DNA from: Planctomycetota bacterium
GTDB taxonomy: Bacteria; Planctomycetota; Planctomycetia; Pirellulales; Pirellulaceae
Direction of reading: 5' to 3'
DNA length: 33,755 bases
Assembly (NCBI GenBank): GCA_029977825.1
Contig: JAPOKD010000005.1
Coordinates: 1 to 33,755, forward strand
The notes below the pieces were generated by a model. The model saw nothing but the letters and a program-made list of their open reading frames with translations. It was not told the origin of the DNA and searched no databases. A program made the position numbers and the translations under genes. Each line of letters starts with the position of its first letter. Position 1 is the first letter of the stretch. This document shows positions 1 to 7,403 of this stretch, piece by piece.

Positions 1-141
1 ACTAACTGTGGTTATATAGGACGCGCTGACCAAACAATTGCAGGTGGCGATACTGCAAACTTTGGCATCTCCACTGCTGGCGGCGATCTTCTGTTTGGTT
101 CTGGTGGCACAACCGAGCGGATGCGTATCGACAGCTCGGGC
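1..141. repeat. 141-bp direct terminal repeat, copy 1 (identical to 33615-33755)
   Basis: Base-by-base match of 'actaactgtggttatatagg...atcgacagctcgggc' at both contig ends; implies a circular or terminally redundant genome of 33,614 bp unit length. Confidence 0.97.
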
Positions 142-1893
142 CGCTTAGGTCTGGGGACTAGTAGCCCTGGCTCGTGGAACGCCAATTTCAACGGTCCTAT
201 GGCCGTGATTGGAAGTACGTCAAACACAGCTTGCGGACTTGTACTGGCTTCATCCGCTAGCTCACGTCTTGACTTTTCTGATGGGACAGGTGCTTTTGAT
301 CAGGCACCAGGTGCCATTGTTTACAACCATACAAGCAATTCTTTCACGGTCAATACTAACAACAGCACGGCAATAACTGTTGACTCATCACAGCGCGTTG
401 GTATTGGCGGAAATGGCGTAGGCACTGGATTAGGTGTTTACCTGCAAAGATCTGGAAGTTCAACAAATTTTTATGAAGCTAGCGACGGCACAAAGAAAAT
501 GATCGCTGGTGTCGACAGTACTTTAGATTATGTCAAGATTGGCACGCTTTCATCGCATCCTTTAGGTCTTATTGCTGGCAACGGTGAAAAAGTCAGGATT
601 ACCACTGACGGGAAAGTAGGTGTTGGAACTAGTAGTCCATCTCAAGCTCTTACGCTACGTGGTGAACAGTTTATTGAAACCAACTCAACGTCTGCAGATT
701 CTGGTAATGGTATTTACTGGCAGTCAACTACTTCCGGTTGGGCTACAAGTGGCGCTCATGCTGCAATATATGGAAAAAGGGTAGATGGCAGTAATGGTTA
801 CCTTAGATTTGATACACGTTCTAGTGGTACTACCGCCGAGCGGATGCGTATCGACAGCTCGGGCAGGGTAGGGATTGGCACTACGAGTCCGGCAGCAAGC
901 CTTGAAGTTGTTAGCAATACGGTGCCACAGTTCAAAGTTGGCATGGCAAATGATGCTGACCGTGCAAGTTTGATGCATAACGGCAGCAATCTTTATCTGG
1001 ATACAACTGCTGGTTCTATTATTTTTCGCACTAATACTAATTCCGAAAAGGCACAAATAGATTCAAATGGCAGGCTGTTAGTTGGTACGTCTAGTGACAT
1101 TAGTGGTGGTTTAAGCACGACAATAATCCAAGCTGTAACAAGCGGTGGCGGATTTGTTGGCTGCGGGCGTAATGATGATGTTGTAGGTACTGGAAACAAT
1201 ATTGGTGGCTTGCGTTTTTATTCCAATGATCCGACTGCAAGTACTTATAACGACGTGGCCGTTATTCAATGTGTTGCCGACGGTGATTTTGCTGCAGGTG
1301 ATTACCCAACACGTCTAGAGTTCTCCGTTACTGCGGATGGTGCGTCTTCTCCGACTGAGCGGATGAGGATTGCGCAAGATGGTAGGCATTTTACTTTTAG
1401 CCCTGGGGCGCTAACTCATAGAAGTCCTAATGGAGCCAACAGTAGCGATGCTTTATTTGTTGGTATTTATAGCGGAACGTCGACTACAAGCGGTGGAACA
1501 GCCTCTTTCTATGTAAGAACAAACGGCAACGTCGAAAACACCAACAACTCCTACGGCGCTATCTCTGACATCAAGCTGAAGGAGAACATCGTTGATGCCA
1601 GTTCTCAATGGGCTGACCTGAAAGCGTTGCGAGTTGTCAACTACAATTTCAAACCTGAGACAGGTGCCGAGACTCACAAGCAGCTCGGTTTGATTGCCCA
1701 AGAAGTTGAACTTGTTTCTCCTGGTCTCGTCAGCGAATCTCCTGACCGCGATGCAGAAGGCAACGACCTTGGCACCGTAACCAAGTCGGTGAACTACTCG
1801 GTGCTTTACATGAAGGCAGTGAAGGCACTTCAAGAAGCAATGGAACGCATTGAACAGCTTGAAGCCAAAGTTGCTGCCCTTGAGGCGTCGTAG
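1..1893 (+). CDS. Tail fibre/spike, C-terminal part (continues from 32688-33755 across the circular junction); C-terminal Peptidase_S74 intramolecular chaperone
   Basis: Frame open from base 1 (the 121..1893 ORF is only the Met-initiated part); repeated 'ERMRIDSSGRxGIGTxSP' units; C-terminus 'SDIKLKENIVDASSQWADLKALRVVNYNFKPETG..QLGLIAQEVE' plus coiled coil is typical of S74. Confidence 0.93.
   Translation, partial: TNCGYIGRADQTIAGGDTANFGISTAGGDLLFGSGGTTERMRIDSSGRLGLGTSSPGSWNANFNGPMAVIGSTSNTACGLVLASSASSRLDFSDGTGAFDQAPGAIVYNHTSNSFTVNTNNSTAITVDSSQRVGIGGNGVGTGLGVYLQRSGSSTNFYEASDGTKKMIAGVDSTLDYVKIGTLSSHPLGLIAGNGEKVRITTDGKVGVGTSSPSQALTLRGEQFIETNSTSADSGNGIYWQSTTSGWATSGAHAAIYGKRVDGSNGYLRFDTRSSGTTAERMRIDSSGRVGIGTTSPAASLEVVSNTVPQFKVGMANDADRASLMHNGSNLYLDTTAGSIIFRTNTNSEKAQIDSNGRLLVGTSSDISGGLSTTIIQAVTSGGGFVGCGRNDDVVGTGNNIGGLRFYSNDPTASTYNDVAVIQCVADGDFAAGDYPTRLEFSVTADGASSPTERMRIAQDGRHFTFSPGALTHRSPNGANSSDALFVGIYSGTSTTSGGTASFYVRTNGNVENTNNSYGAISDIKLKENIVDASSQWADLKALRVVNYNFKPETGAETHKQLGLIAQEVELVSPGLVSESPDRDAEGNDLGTVTKSVNYSVLYMKAVKALQEAMERIEQLEAKVAALEAS
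115..141 (+). repeat. 27-bp identical intragenic repeat (GAGCGGATGCGTATCGACAGCTCGGGC), copy 1; copy 2 at 838-864
   Basis: Direct sequence comparison; 723 bp apart (241 codons, in frame). Confidence 0.95.
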
Positions 1894-1925
1894 TCCTACT
1901 CTCTACTTTCCCTAGCGCGTAAACC

Positions 1926-1951
1926 GCCCCGTGGCAACGCGGGGCTTTTTT
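1926..1951 (+). terminator. Rho-independent terminator downstream of tail fibre
   Basis: GCCCCGTGGCAACGCGGGGC stem (6 GC pairs plus T.G and G-C) closed by a GCAA tetraloop, followed by TTTTTT. Confidence 0.9.
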
Positions 1952-1979
1952 ATTACAATTCAAACATCGCCTTTCATCC

Positions 1980-2318
1980 ATGACTGATTCACAACCTGGC
2001 ATCGACTTTCCTTTTACAGTTTGGAAGGTCGCCAACATGGACCGCAAACTAGATGACATTGGAACCGTCTACACCGTTCACTGGACTGTGAATCGTTTCA
2101 AGGATGGCGAGCAGGCTGGAGCCTATGGATCGATTGGCCTTGAAGCTCCAGAGCCTGACGATGCAATTCCTTACGCTGAATTGACAGAAGAAACCGTCAT
2201 CGGCTGGGTCACGGCACATTTCGGGGAAGAAAAGGTGGAAGAAATCACAGCAGCACTAGATGCCCAGATTGCTGAAAAATTGACACCAACCCATAGCGCC
2301 GGAGTGCCGTGGCAGTAA
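1980..2318 (+). CDS. Conserved hypothetical, cyanophage-type small protein (MTDSQPGIDFPFTVWKVANMDRKLDDIGTVYTVHWTV...)
   Basis: 112-aa ORF right after the terminator; good coding character. Confidence 0.75.
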   Translation: MTDSQPGIDFPFTVWKVANMDRKLDDIGTVYTVHWTVNRFKDGEQAGAYGSIGLEAPEPDDAIPYAELTEETVIGWVTAHFGEEKVEEITAALDAQIAEKLTPTHSAGVPWQ

Positions 2319-2428
2319 AAGTTAAAACTGGCGTCAATCCACGAAAGCCAAAGAAAACCCGACAGGGGCAATCGCCACGATCCAAACCCCGGCACAATAA
2401 AAAAATCTATCGGGGTCAAGGAAAATAA
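2309..2428 (+). CDS. 39-aa highly basic peptide, GTG start (VAVKVKTGVNPRKPKKTRQGQSPRSKPRHNKKIYRGQGK)
   Basis: Hand translation; absent from the ORF track; overlaps 1980..2318 upstream and abuts the next ORF (TAATG). Confidence 0.5.
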   Translation: MAVKVKTGVNPRKPKKTRQGQSPRSKPRHNKKIYRGQGK

Positions 2429-2556
2429 TGGATAGCCACACGCTTGAAAACTGGAGAAAAGTTAAGCAGGCCCTTGAAAAGGCAGGCAAAACTGACTCTA
2501 TGTTTTACAGGCGTGCGGTCATGATTTTGGCGGGCAAAAAAGATCCTTTAGAATAG
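2428..2556 (+). CDS. 42-aa hypothetical protein (MDSHTLENWRKVKQALEKAGKTDSMFYRRAVMILAGKKDPLE)
   Basis: Hand translation; TAATG start/stop overlap with the preceding ORF; absent from the ORF track. Confidence 0.65.
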   Translation: MDSHTLENWRKVKQALEKAGKTDSMFYRRAVMILAGKKDPLE

Positions 2557-2580
2557 GGTCAGAAGTCCGGAGACCCTGCC

Positions 2581-2778
2581 GTGGATGTATTCTCCGGCGT
2601 TGCTACTGTCATCATTGCCTCTGCGACTGGTGCCCTCTGGCGACTTGACAAGCGTTCGAGCGTCATGGATGCCAGGATCACACTGGTCTTAGAGCAGATC
2701 ACAGCATTACGGTCAGACCACAAAGAACGCCTCGATGATCATGAAGCACGGTTGAGAGCAATAGAGGGCAGACATTAG
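2581..2778 (+). CDS. Small N-terminal TM plus coiled-coil protein; lysis-accessory or holin/spanin-like candidate
   Basis: GTG start with upstream GGAG; hydrophobic N-terminus 'VATVIIASATGALW' then charged helix 'EQITALRSDHKERLDDHEARLRAIEG'. Confidence 0.6.
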   Translation: MDVFSGVATVIIASATGALWRLDKRSSVMDARITLVLEQITALRSDHKERLDDHEARLRAIEGRH

Positions 2779-2802
2779 AATTCAATCAACAGCATCAACA
2801 AC

Positions 2803-2940
2803 ATGGACCCCACCACTGCCGCGATGATTGCTGTTGGCCTCGCCGCCGCGTCTGAAATCATTGCGCTGTCTCCACTTCGCAGCAACAGCATCATTCAGAT
2901 CATCATGGAAGTGCTGCTGAAAGTGTTCCCAAAAAAGTAG
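2803..2940 (+). CDS. 45-aa membrane peptide, holin-like (MDPTTAAMIAVGLAAASEIIALSPLRSNSIIQIIMEVLLKVFPKK)
   Basis: Hand translation; two hydrophobic stretches; just upstream of the endolysin; below ORF-track size cutoff. Confidence 0.75.
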   Translation: MDPTTAAMIAVGLAAASEIIALSPLRSNSIIQIIMEVLLKVFPKK

Positions 2941-2990
2941 ACATCTGGACGCCACCGGACAGCCAATGGTTATTGCGTCTTGGCGATCCA
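2931..2990 (+). promoter_or_regulatory. Candidate -1 programmed ribosomal frameshift element
   Basis: In-phase A AAA AAG (2931-2937) before TAG; 8-nt spacer; stem TGGACGCCA (2946-2954) with TGGCG(A)TCCA (2981-2990), one bulged A. Confidence 0.5.
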
Positions 2991-3209
2991 CATTGGACCA
3001 ATCGTCTCAAACAGGCAGCGCAGGATCATAAATTTCACACCACCTTGTCTCCTCGATTGGATCGTGAAATCGAGGATTGGCATAAGGCGCAAACTAGTCA
3101 TCAGTCGAAGGTGATCTATAAAGAAGAGGCCGGGACCAGCCAGCTAGGCGGGCCGATTAGCTTTCACCATGATTTTGGCGATGGAAAAAACACCGATTCG
3201 GCTGACTGA
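2937..3209 (+). CDS. ATG-less -1-frame ORF, about 90 aa beyond the frameshift (VDIWTPPDSQWLLRLGDPHWTNRLKQAAQDHKF...)
   Basis: The 2973..3209 ORF has a TTG as its only plausible early start and no Met; its frame is open back to the slippery site. Confidence 0.5.
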   Translation, partial: VDIWTPPDSQWLLRLGDPHWTNRLKQAAQDHKFHTTLSPRLDREIEDWHKAQTSHQSKVIYKEEAGTSQLGGPISFHHDFGDGKNTDSAD

Positions 3210-3909
3210 TTTGTTCCGTTATTACAAAGCACTGCCACATCAGATCGCAGCTCTGGGGGAACTTGAGCAGCAAATCTTGCATTTTTGCCCTGATTGCTTT
3301 GATCGCAATCAAGAATGGTATTCAACATGGTGTCATGCGGTGGAGCCACCGTCCGCAGTGGACTGGCTAATTAGTCGCTATCAGGTGTCGAAGGTATCAG
3401 GACACAATGAGGCGTTGTTTGATGACGTATTTATGAACGATCTCAACATGCTGGTTCACTCGGCAAAAATGACAAGCGTGAATCAGCGAATCATGCTTTT
3501 GGCTCAGACATGCCATGAAACAGGTGGCTTTCGCTGGATGAAAGAATTGGCTGACGGAACTGATTACAACAACAGAGCAGATCTAGGAAATGGTCCCAAT
3601 GATGGACCAAAATTTAAGGGCGCTGGAGCCATAATGCTCACCGGCCGATATAACTATCAACGCTTTTATCAATGGCTAAAATCAACGAAGGGCATTGATG
3701 ATTCTAAAATCATGGAGATCGGGTGCGATTATGTTGCTGACACATATCCATTCACGAGTGCTATTTGCTGGATTGAAGAGAATAAATGGGCAGCGGCCTG
3801 TGATCGTGGAAGCATTTATGAAACAACGCGAATTCTTAACGGTGGCTACAACGGAATGAATGACCGTCTGAAGTATCATAAGCTTGCCTGCCAGTACATC
3901 AAAGAATGA
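3181..3909 (+). CDS. Endolysin, glycoside hydrolase family 19 (chitinase/lysozyme-like)
   Basis: 'AQTCHETGGFRWMKELADG.DYNNRADLGNGPNDGPKFKGAGAIMLTGRYNYQRF' GH19-type catalytic region. Confidence 0.85.
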   Translation: MEKTPIRLTDLFRYYKALPHQIAALGELEQQILHFCPDCFDRNQEWYSTWCHAVEPPSAVDWLISRYQVSKVSGHNEALFDDVFMNDLNMLVHSAKMTSVNQRIMLLAQTCHETGGFRWMKELADGTDYNNRADLGNGPNDGPKFKGAGAIMLTGRYNYQRFYQWLKSTKGIDDSKIMEIGCDYVADTYPFTSAICWIEENKWAAACDRGSIYETTRILNGGYNGMNDRLKYHKLACQYIKE

Positions 3910-4433
3910 GCGTGTTGTGTGATTGGCAAATAAAGGAACGCTGCGAAAAGCGGCAGATGATCTGGCCGTTTCGGGTAAATTTATTGAATCCTGCCAGTCT
4001 TGACGTGGTGATCGGCACGCAGTTAATGATCGAGGTGGCAGATACAGAAGAGCTACAGCGAATTGACATCAGCGAAAAAACAGCAGAGGATCCTTATCAG
4101 CTAGCTCCTGGTGAATTTATTTTGGCTGAGACCATGGAGACAATGAATATACCGCCAGACCTTGCGGTTCAATTTGTATTGAAGTCCAGCCGTGCGCGAG
4201 AAGGTTATCAGCACATGCTCGCAGGCTGGGCAGATCCTGGATTTGTGGGTCGTTTAACTTTGGAGATTCAAAACGTAAAAAGACATCATGAGTTGCCAAT
4301 CTATCCGAATCTAAAAATAGGGCAGCTCGTTTTTTTTGAAATGAGTAGCATTCCGCAGCATGATTATGCTGTGACGGGCAGATACAACAACAGCCTGCAC
4401 GTCATGCCAAGCGTTGATCATATCGCGGCTTGA
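3906..4433 (+). CDS. dcd: dCTP deaminase / dUTPase-superfamily protein
   Basis: 'NPASLDVVIG', 'LKSSRAREGYQHMLAGWADPGFVGRLTLEIQN' match Dcd-family motifs; ATGA overlap with endolysin. Confidence 0.8.
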   Translation: MSVLCDWQIKERCEKRQMIWPFRVNLLNPASLDVVIGTQLMIEVADTEELQRIDISEKTAEDPYQLAPGEFILAETMETMNIPPDLAVQFVLKSSRAREGYQHMLAGWADPGFVGRLTLEIQNVKRHHELPIYPNLKIGQLVFFEMSSIPQHDYAVTGRYNNSLHVMPSVDHIAA

Positions 4434-4573
4434 GTGAACAGAAAAATCACATAAAAATCATCGGCTTTCCTTAGGTCAAAGTTCTGATAACCATTGGCCT
4501 CGGCCCAGTTGATCGCTGATTCATAGTCGGCAAAAACACGGGTTGAGATGATGTCAAATTTGAAATGCATCAT
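4418..4573 (-). CDS. 51-aa hypothetical (MMHFKFDIISTRVFADYESAINWAEANGYQNFDLRKADDFYVIFLFTQAAI)
   Basis: Hand translation of the minus strand; fills an otherwise empty interval; below ORF-track cutoff. Confidence 0.6.
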   Translation of the reverse strand: MMHFKFDIISTRVFADYESAINWAEANGYQNFDLRKADDFYVIFLFTQAAI

Positions 4574-4730
4574 GAGATAGCTTCAAGATGGCCTGCTTCA
4601 GTTGTGATTTTTTTTGATCAACCAAGTGATGAGAGGAAACGAAGGAACAAACCTGTAGGCCGTCAGATTCAAGACATACTTTGAGCATGTCGTCATCAGT
4701 CGGCTGGATGCTTAGAGATGATGGGTCCAT
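4554..4730 (-). CDS. 58-aa hypothetical (MDPSSLSIQPTDDDMLKVCLESDGLQVCSFVSSHHLVDQKKSQLKQAILKLSHDAFQI)
   Basis: Hand translation; overlaps 4418..4573 by 20 nt like an operon; below ORF-track cutoff. Confidence 0.55.
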   Translation of the reverse strand: MDPSSLSIQPTDDDMLKVCLESDGLQVCSFVSSHHLVDQKKSQLKQAILKLSHDAFQI

Positions 4731-4767
4731 AGGTGGGCGTTAGAATTGAGTCAGCATTCGGAGATTG

Positions 4768-4989
4768 ATGCGGACATACATAGTCGAAATTACCGCAAAA
4801 CTCATCAGTCAGTCAGACGCAGCGCCTGAGGATTATCCGGAAGACATCTATGCGCAGCTTTCGGAATTTCTGCCATCAGAAGATCAACTGCTCGACCTAG
4901 AAGTTTCAACGTTTGCATTGCCTGAGAGGTTTTGTGAATCATCAAATCGATCAAACGATTCTGATTCCGAAAAAACAAGTCAAGTATAG
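4768..4989 (+). CDS. Hypothetical acidic small protein
   Basis: ORF MRTYIVEITAKLISQSDAAPEDYPEDIYAQLSEFLPSEDQL... Confidence 0.6.
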   Translation: MRTYIVEITAKLISQSDAAPEDYPEDIYAQLSEFLPSEDQLLDLEVSTFALPERFCESSNRSNDSDSEKTSQV

Positions 4990-5245
4990 ACTTAGAGATC
5001 AGATTTTTCTGGCTTGGGGTTGGTGTTGCGCATACTGCGGCAGCATGTTGGGAGAGAAGGACGCGACTTTGGATCATGTCCTCGCAAAGAAAAAAGGAGG
5101 ATTGACAATTAAAAAAAATCTTGTAGCTTGCTGCTTTGGCTGTAATTCAGGAAAGTCAGCAACTGATTGGAAGCAGTGGTTTCGGAGTCGGCCTTATTGG
5201 TCAGAAGTGCGTGAGCGTTGGATCGAAGAATGGCTTGAGCAATAA
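4934..5245 (+). CDS. HNH endonuclease
   Basis: 'CCAYCGSMLGEKDATLDHVLAKKKGGLTIKKNLVACCFGCNSGKS'; GTG start preceded by GAGAGG. Confidence 0.85.
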   Translation: MNHQIDQTILIPKKQVKYRLRDQIFLAWGWCCAYCGSMLGEKDATLDHVLAKKKGGLTIKKNLVACCFGCNSGKSATDWKQWFRSRPYWSEVRERWIEEWLEQ

Positions 5246-5344
5246 AAGAAATGAGCCAGATTTTGAGCTTTTACCTCGCAGTGGGTATCAACGCAAACAT
5301 CATCGCTTGGCCTGCAAACACGCCATAATTTCGGGCCTGTTTGC

Positions 5345-5668
5345 TCAATCTTTAATCGGCAAATACAGGTCACAGCACTGAGCAAATTTACCCCCAGTCT
5401 GACGGCATTCCGGGACACCTAGGTCACAAAGCCTTTGCCGTGGTTTGTATTGCTGACAATCCCAACAGGTAACGGAGCTGGTGGCGTGCATTGCTTTGAA
5501 CTGCTTGTAAAAGGCGAAGGCTGAATCCTTTGCCACTTGCAGGTCTTGGGTGCCCAATTCCAGCGACTCACTATGTTCTTTTTTGGGGCCGACAATGACG
5601 TCGGCGATCCATTGGCGTGAGATCAGATCGAATCTGAGTTTGAGGCGGCCTGCAAACAAAGAAAACAT
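5345..5668 (-). CDS. Hypothetical Cys-containing protein (CWDCQQY...CDLGVPECRQTGGKFAQCC)
   Basis: ORF; several CxxC/CC motifs. Confidence 0.6.
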   Translation of the reverse strand: MFSLFAGRLKLRFDLISRQWIADVIVGPKKEHSESLELGTQDLQVAKDSAFAFYKQFKAMHATSSVTCWDCQQYKPRQRLCDLGVPECRQTGGKFAQCCDLYLPIKD

Positions 5669-5913
5669 CAGTTGATTGGTGGGCAGTCGTCGATTAGATC
5701 AACGTAAGTCGTCTGGCGAAAACCGGCAAACGAAACACGTTGATCCACGACCACTTGTTCAACTTGCTGTTTTGTCCAAAATCTAAACCCACAGTCGACA
5801 CAAAACCGACGGCGAATGTAATCTTTGGTTTGCTTTTCACGAAAGACTGAACCGGTTAGCTTTGTTCTTTCTCCACAGACTGGGCAGGCGTAAAATTCAT
5901 TACGTCCGGGCAT
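5668..5913 (-). CDS. Zinc-ribbon protein (Ogr/Delta- or NrdR-like finger)
   Basis: 'FYACPVCGERTKLTGSVFREKQTKDYIRRRFCVDCGFRFWT' CxxC...CxxC. Confidence 0.7.
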   Translation of the reverse strand: MPGRNEFYACPVCGERTKLTGSVFREKQTKDYIRRRFCVDCGFRFWTKQQVEQVVVDQRVSFAGFRQTTYVDLIDDCPPIN

Positions 5914-6062
5914 TGATCAGGGGTGTCGCGATAGTGTGCTCCAAGTTCAAGGCAGTATTCCTCCCAAAGGCCAGTGAACAACTGATTATCACGGCCTGAG
6001 GCTTGATAAAGACGCTTCATAAAATCAGCCCGGCGCTGATCGAGTTTTGTCTGTGGAGTCAT
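5856..6062 (-). CDS. Hypothetical protein
   Basis: 68-aa ORF in the minus operon; overlapping neighbours. Confidence 0.5.
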   Translation of the reverse strand: MTPQTKLDQRRADFMKRLYQASGRDNQLFTGLWEEYCLELGAHYRDTPDQCPDVMNFTPAQSVEKEQS

Positions 6063-6243
6063 GAAGGAGATTGATGATAAAGATTAGTTCATTTCGAGCT
6101 TGGTCCATGTGAGGCATGTCGCCAAGCTCCTGCAGTCTGGCTCGAATCTGTTGGATCAGCAAGTCACGTTCATACGCTCGTCCGATGCCAAACGCAGAAT
6201 TCTCATTAATCAAAGTCAACAGTCGATCTCTTTGTTCAGTCAT
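6025..6243 (-). CDS. Hypothetical helical protein (MTEQRDRLLTLINENSAFGIGRAYERDLLIQQIRARLQELGD...)
   Basis: 72-aa ORF in operon context. Confidence 0.6.
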   Translation of the reverse strand: MTEQRDRLLTLINENSAFGIGRAYERDLLIQQIRARLQELGDMPHMDQARNELIFIINLLHDSTDKTRSAPG

Positions 6244-6469
6244 GAAGAATTACTTTTGCTTCGGGCCAACGATTTTTGACATAAAGCATCGCTGCTTTTT
6301 TGTTTTCCGCTGGGATGATTAAGCGCATCGGGAACGTAGCATCGTTGGCCTTTATCGTGAAAACAAATGGTTTTGTTTTGCTGCCAGATTTTGCACGACT
6401 GACCCCTTCACCGAATGGCGTTTGCAGGTAGGTGTGTTCACGGAATTCTTTGAGTTTGGTGTCAGACAT
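6236..6469 (-). CDS. Hypothetical protein (MSDTKLKEFREHTYLQTPFGEGVSRAKSGSKTKPFVFTIKAND...)
   Basis: ORF 6236..6514 with preferred internal ATG (MSDTKLKEF). Confidence 0.6.
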   Translation of the reverse strand: MSDTKLKEFREHTYLQTPFGEGVSRAKSGSKTKPFVFTIKANDATFPMRLIIPAENKKAAMLYVKNRWPEAKVILHD

Positions 6470-6647
6470 TAGGTAGGCGAACTTTTTTAACAGTGTCCGG
6501 TGTGAGCCATTCAATCTGAGACCAAAGGCTTGACCATTCAGCGAAGGTTTTTTGCTTGGCCTCTTTTAGATTCTCGGCGTGAACAACCTCAACGACATGG
6601 GCTGAGGGGATTTTGAAATAGAACGGTTTCACTTCAACGCCTCGCAA
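6462..6647 (-). CDS. Hypothetical protein (MRGVEVKPFYFKIPSAHVVEVVHAENLKEAKQKTF...)
   Basis: 61-aa ORF. Confidence 0.55.
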   Translation of the reverse strand: MRGVEVKPFYFKIPSAHVVEVVHAENLKEAKQKTFAEWSSLWSQIEWLTPDTVKKVRLPNV

Positions 6648-6769
6648 GCTTTGACAATTCCAGCTTGACAGTCGCGGGCGGTCATCTGATCAAGGGTTGA
6701 CGTGAGGCTGTGCCATGCGGCAAGGCCAAACACGACACAAAAGGTGGTGGAAAGAAGAAAGTGTTTCAT
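6629..6769 (-). CDS. 46-aa small membrane/secreted protein (MKHFLLSTTFCVVFGLAAWHSLTSTLDQMTARDCQAGIVKACEALK)
   Basis: Hand translation; signal/TM-like N-terminus; below ORF-track cutoff. Confidence 0.6.
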   Translation of the reverse strand: MKHFLLSTTFCVVFGLAAWHSLTSTLDQMTARDCQAGIVKACEALK

Positions 6770-6841
6770 CTAGGATTTGAAGGCAAAATTCATTTTGCAC
6801 TTAGGTCGGAGCTGATGGGGACCTGCTCCGTAATCAAGGGT

Positions 6842-7078
6842 CTAGGGTGCGAGAGCCCTAGGCTCGTCCTCATCTAATTGATTGGCCATGTGATGGTCGA
6901 TGTGATTTGAAACGGCTTGAACGTCATAGACAAAGGCTGGGACCAGTCCGCGAAATTGAATCTTCTTGTAGTGGATTCCTGGGACAAGCCAGCCATTTTG
7001 TCTCCAGCGAAGCAAAGTGCGCTGACTGATTGAAAGCTGCTTTGCTGCATCCTTAGCGCTCGCCCATTGATCACTCAT
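6842..7078 (-). CDS. HTH DNA-binding protein (MerR/excisionase-like)
   Basis: 'MSDQWASAKDAAKQLSISQRTLLRWRQNGWLVPGIHYKK'. Confidence 0.75.
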   Translation of the reverse strand: MSDQWASAKDAAKQLSISQRTLLRWRQNGWLVPGIHYKKIQFRGLVPAFVYDVQAVSNHIDHHMANQLDEDEPRALAP

Positions 7079-7265
7079 GAATAAAGTCAGGCGAAGGACG
7101 AGAGACAATGCGAAAGAGATGACGATCGTTTGGCTGGCAGCGTGAAATTTTTTTCATCTGTCGCCGGGCCAATTCTTCGGTGTGGTGCTGGCTAACGAAT
7201 CGCCAAGAACCATTCCGGAAGGCATGGACTTGAAAGGGGAGGTGATGGTGAAAGACTCTGGGCAT
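7071..7265 (-). CDS. Hypothetical protein
   Basis: 64-aa ORF in operon context. Confidence 0.45.
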   Translation of the reverse strand: MPRVFHHHLPFQVHAFRNGSWRFVSQHHTEELARRQMKKISRCQPNDRHLFRIVSRPSPDFIHE

Positions 7266-7310
7266 TGCTCCTCTGAACTGACGACATTGTGCCGAGGTTG
7301 GCAGGGGATG

Positions 7311-7403
7311 TCAACGATCTCGATGAGTCAATATGAGACCCATCACGACTCCATAGATCAAAAGGCCCGTGAGTACCTCGGGCACGATCATCAGGTCGCC
7401 CAT
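7311..7403 (-). CDS. 30-aa TM micropeptide (MGDLMIVPEVLTGLLIYGVVMGLILTHRDR)
   Basis: ATG overlapping the end of the 7391..7570 ORF; strongly hydrophobic core. Confidence 0.45.
   Translation of the reverse strand: MGDLMIVPEVLTGLLIYGVVMGLILTHRDR

Noticed and set aside
724-1199. Minus-strand ORFs opposite the tail fibre (724..1056, 798..989, 993..1199)
   Set aside because: Antisense to a repetitive, clearly coding fibre gene; translations are mirror repeats
4913-4989. Programmed frameshift between 4768..4989 and the HNH ORF
   Set aside because: Frame relation is +1 with no slippery motif; a GTG start with GAGAGG at 4934 explains the HNH gene
5245-5400. Convergent region with GCAAACA/TGTTTGC inverted repeat as a bidirectional terminator
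   Set aside because: Weak stem and no U-tract; not strong enough to call
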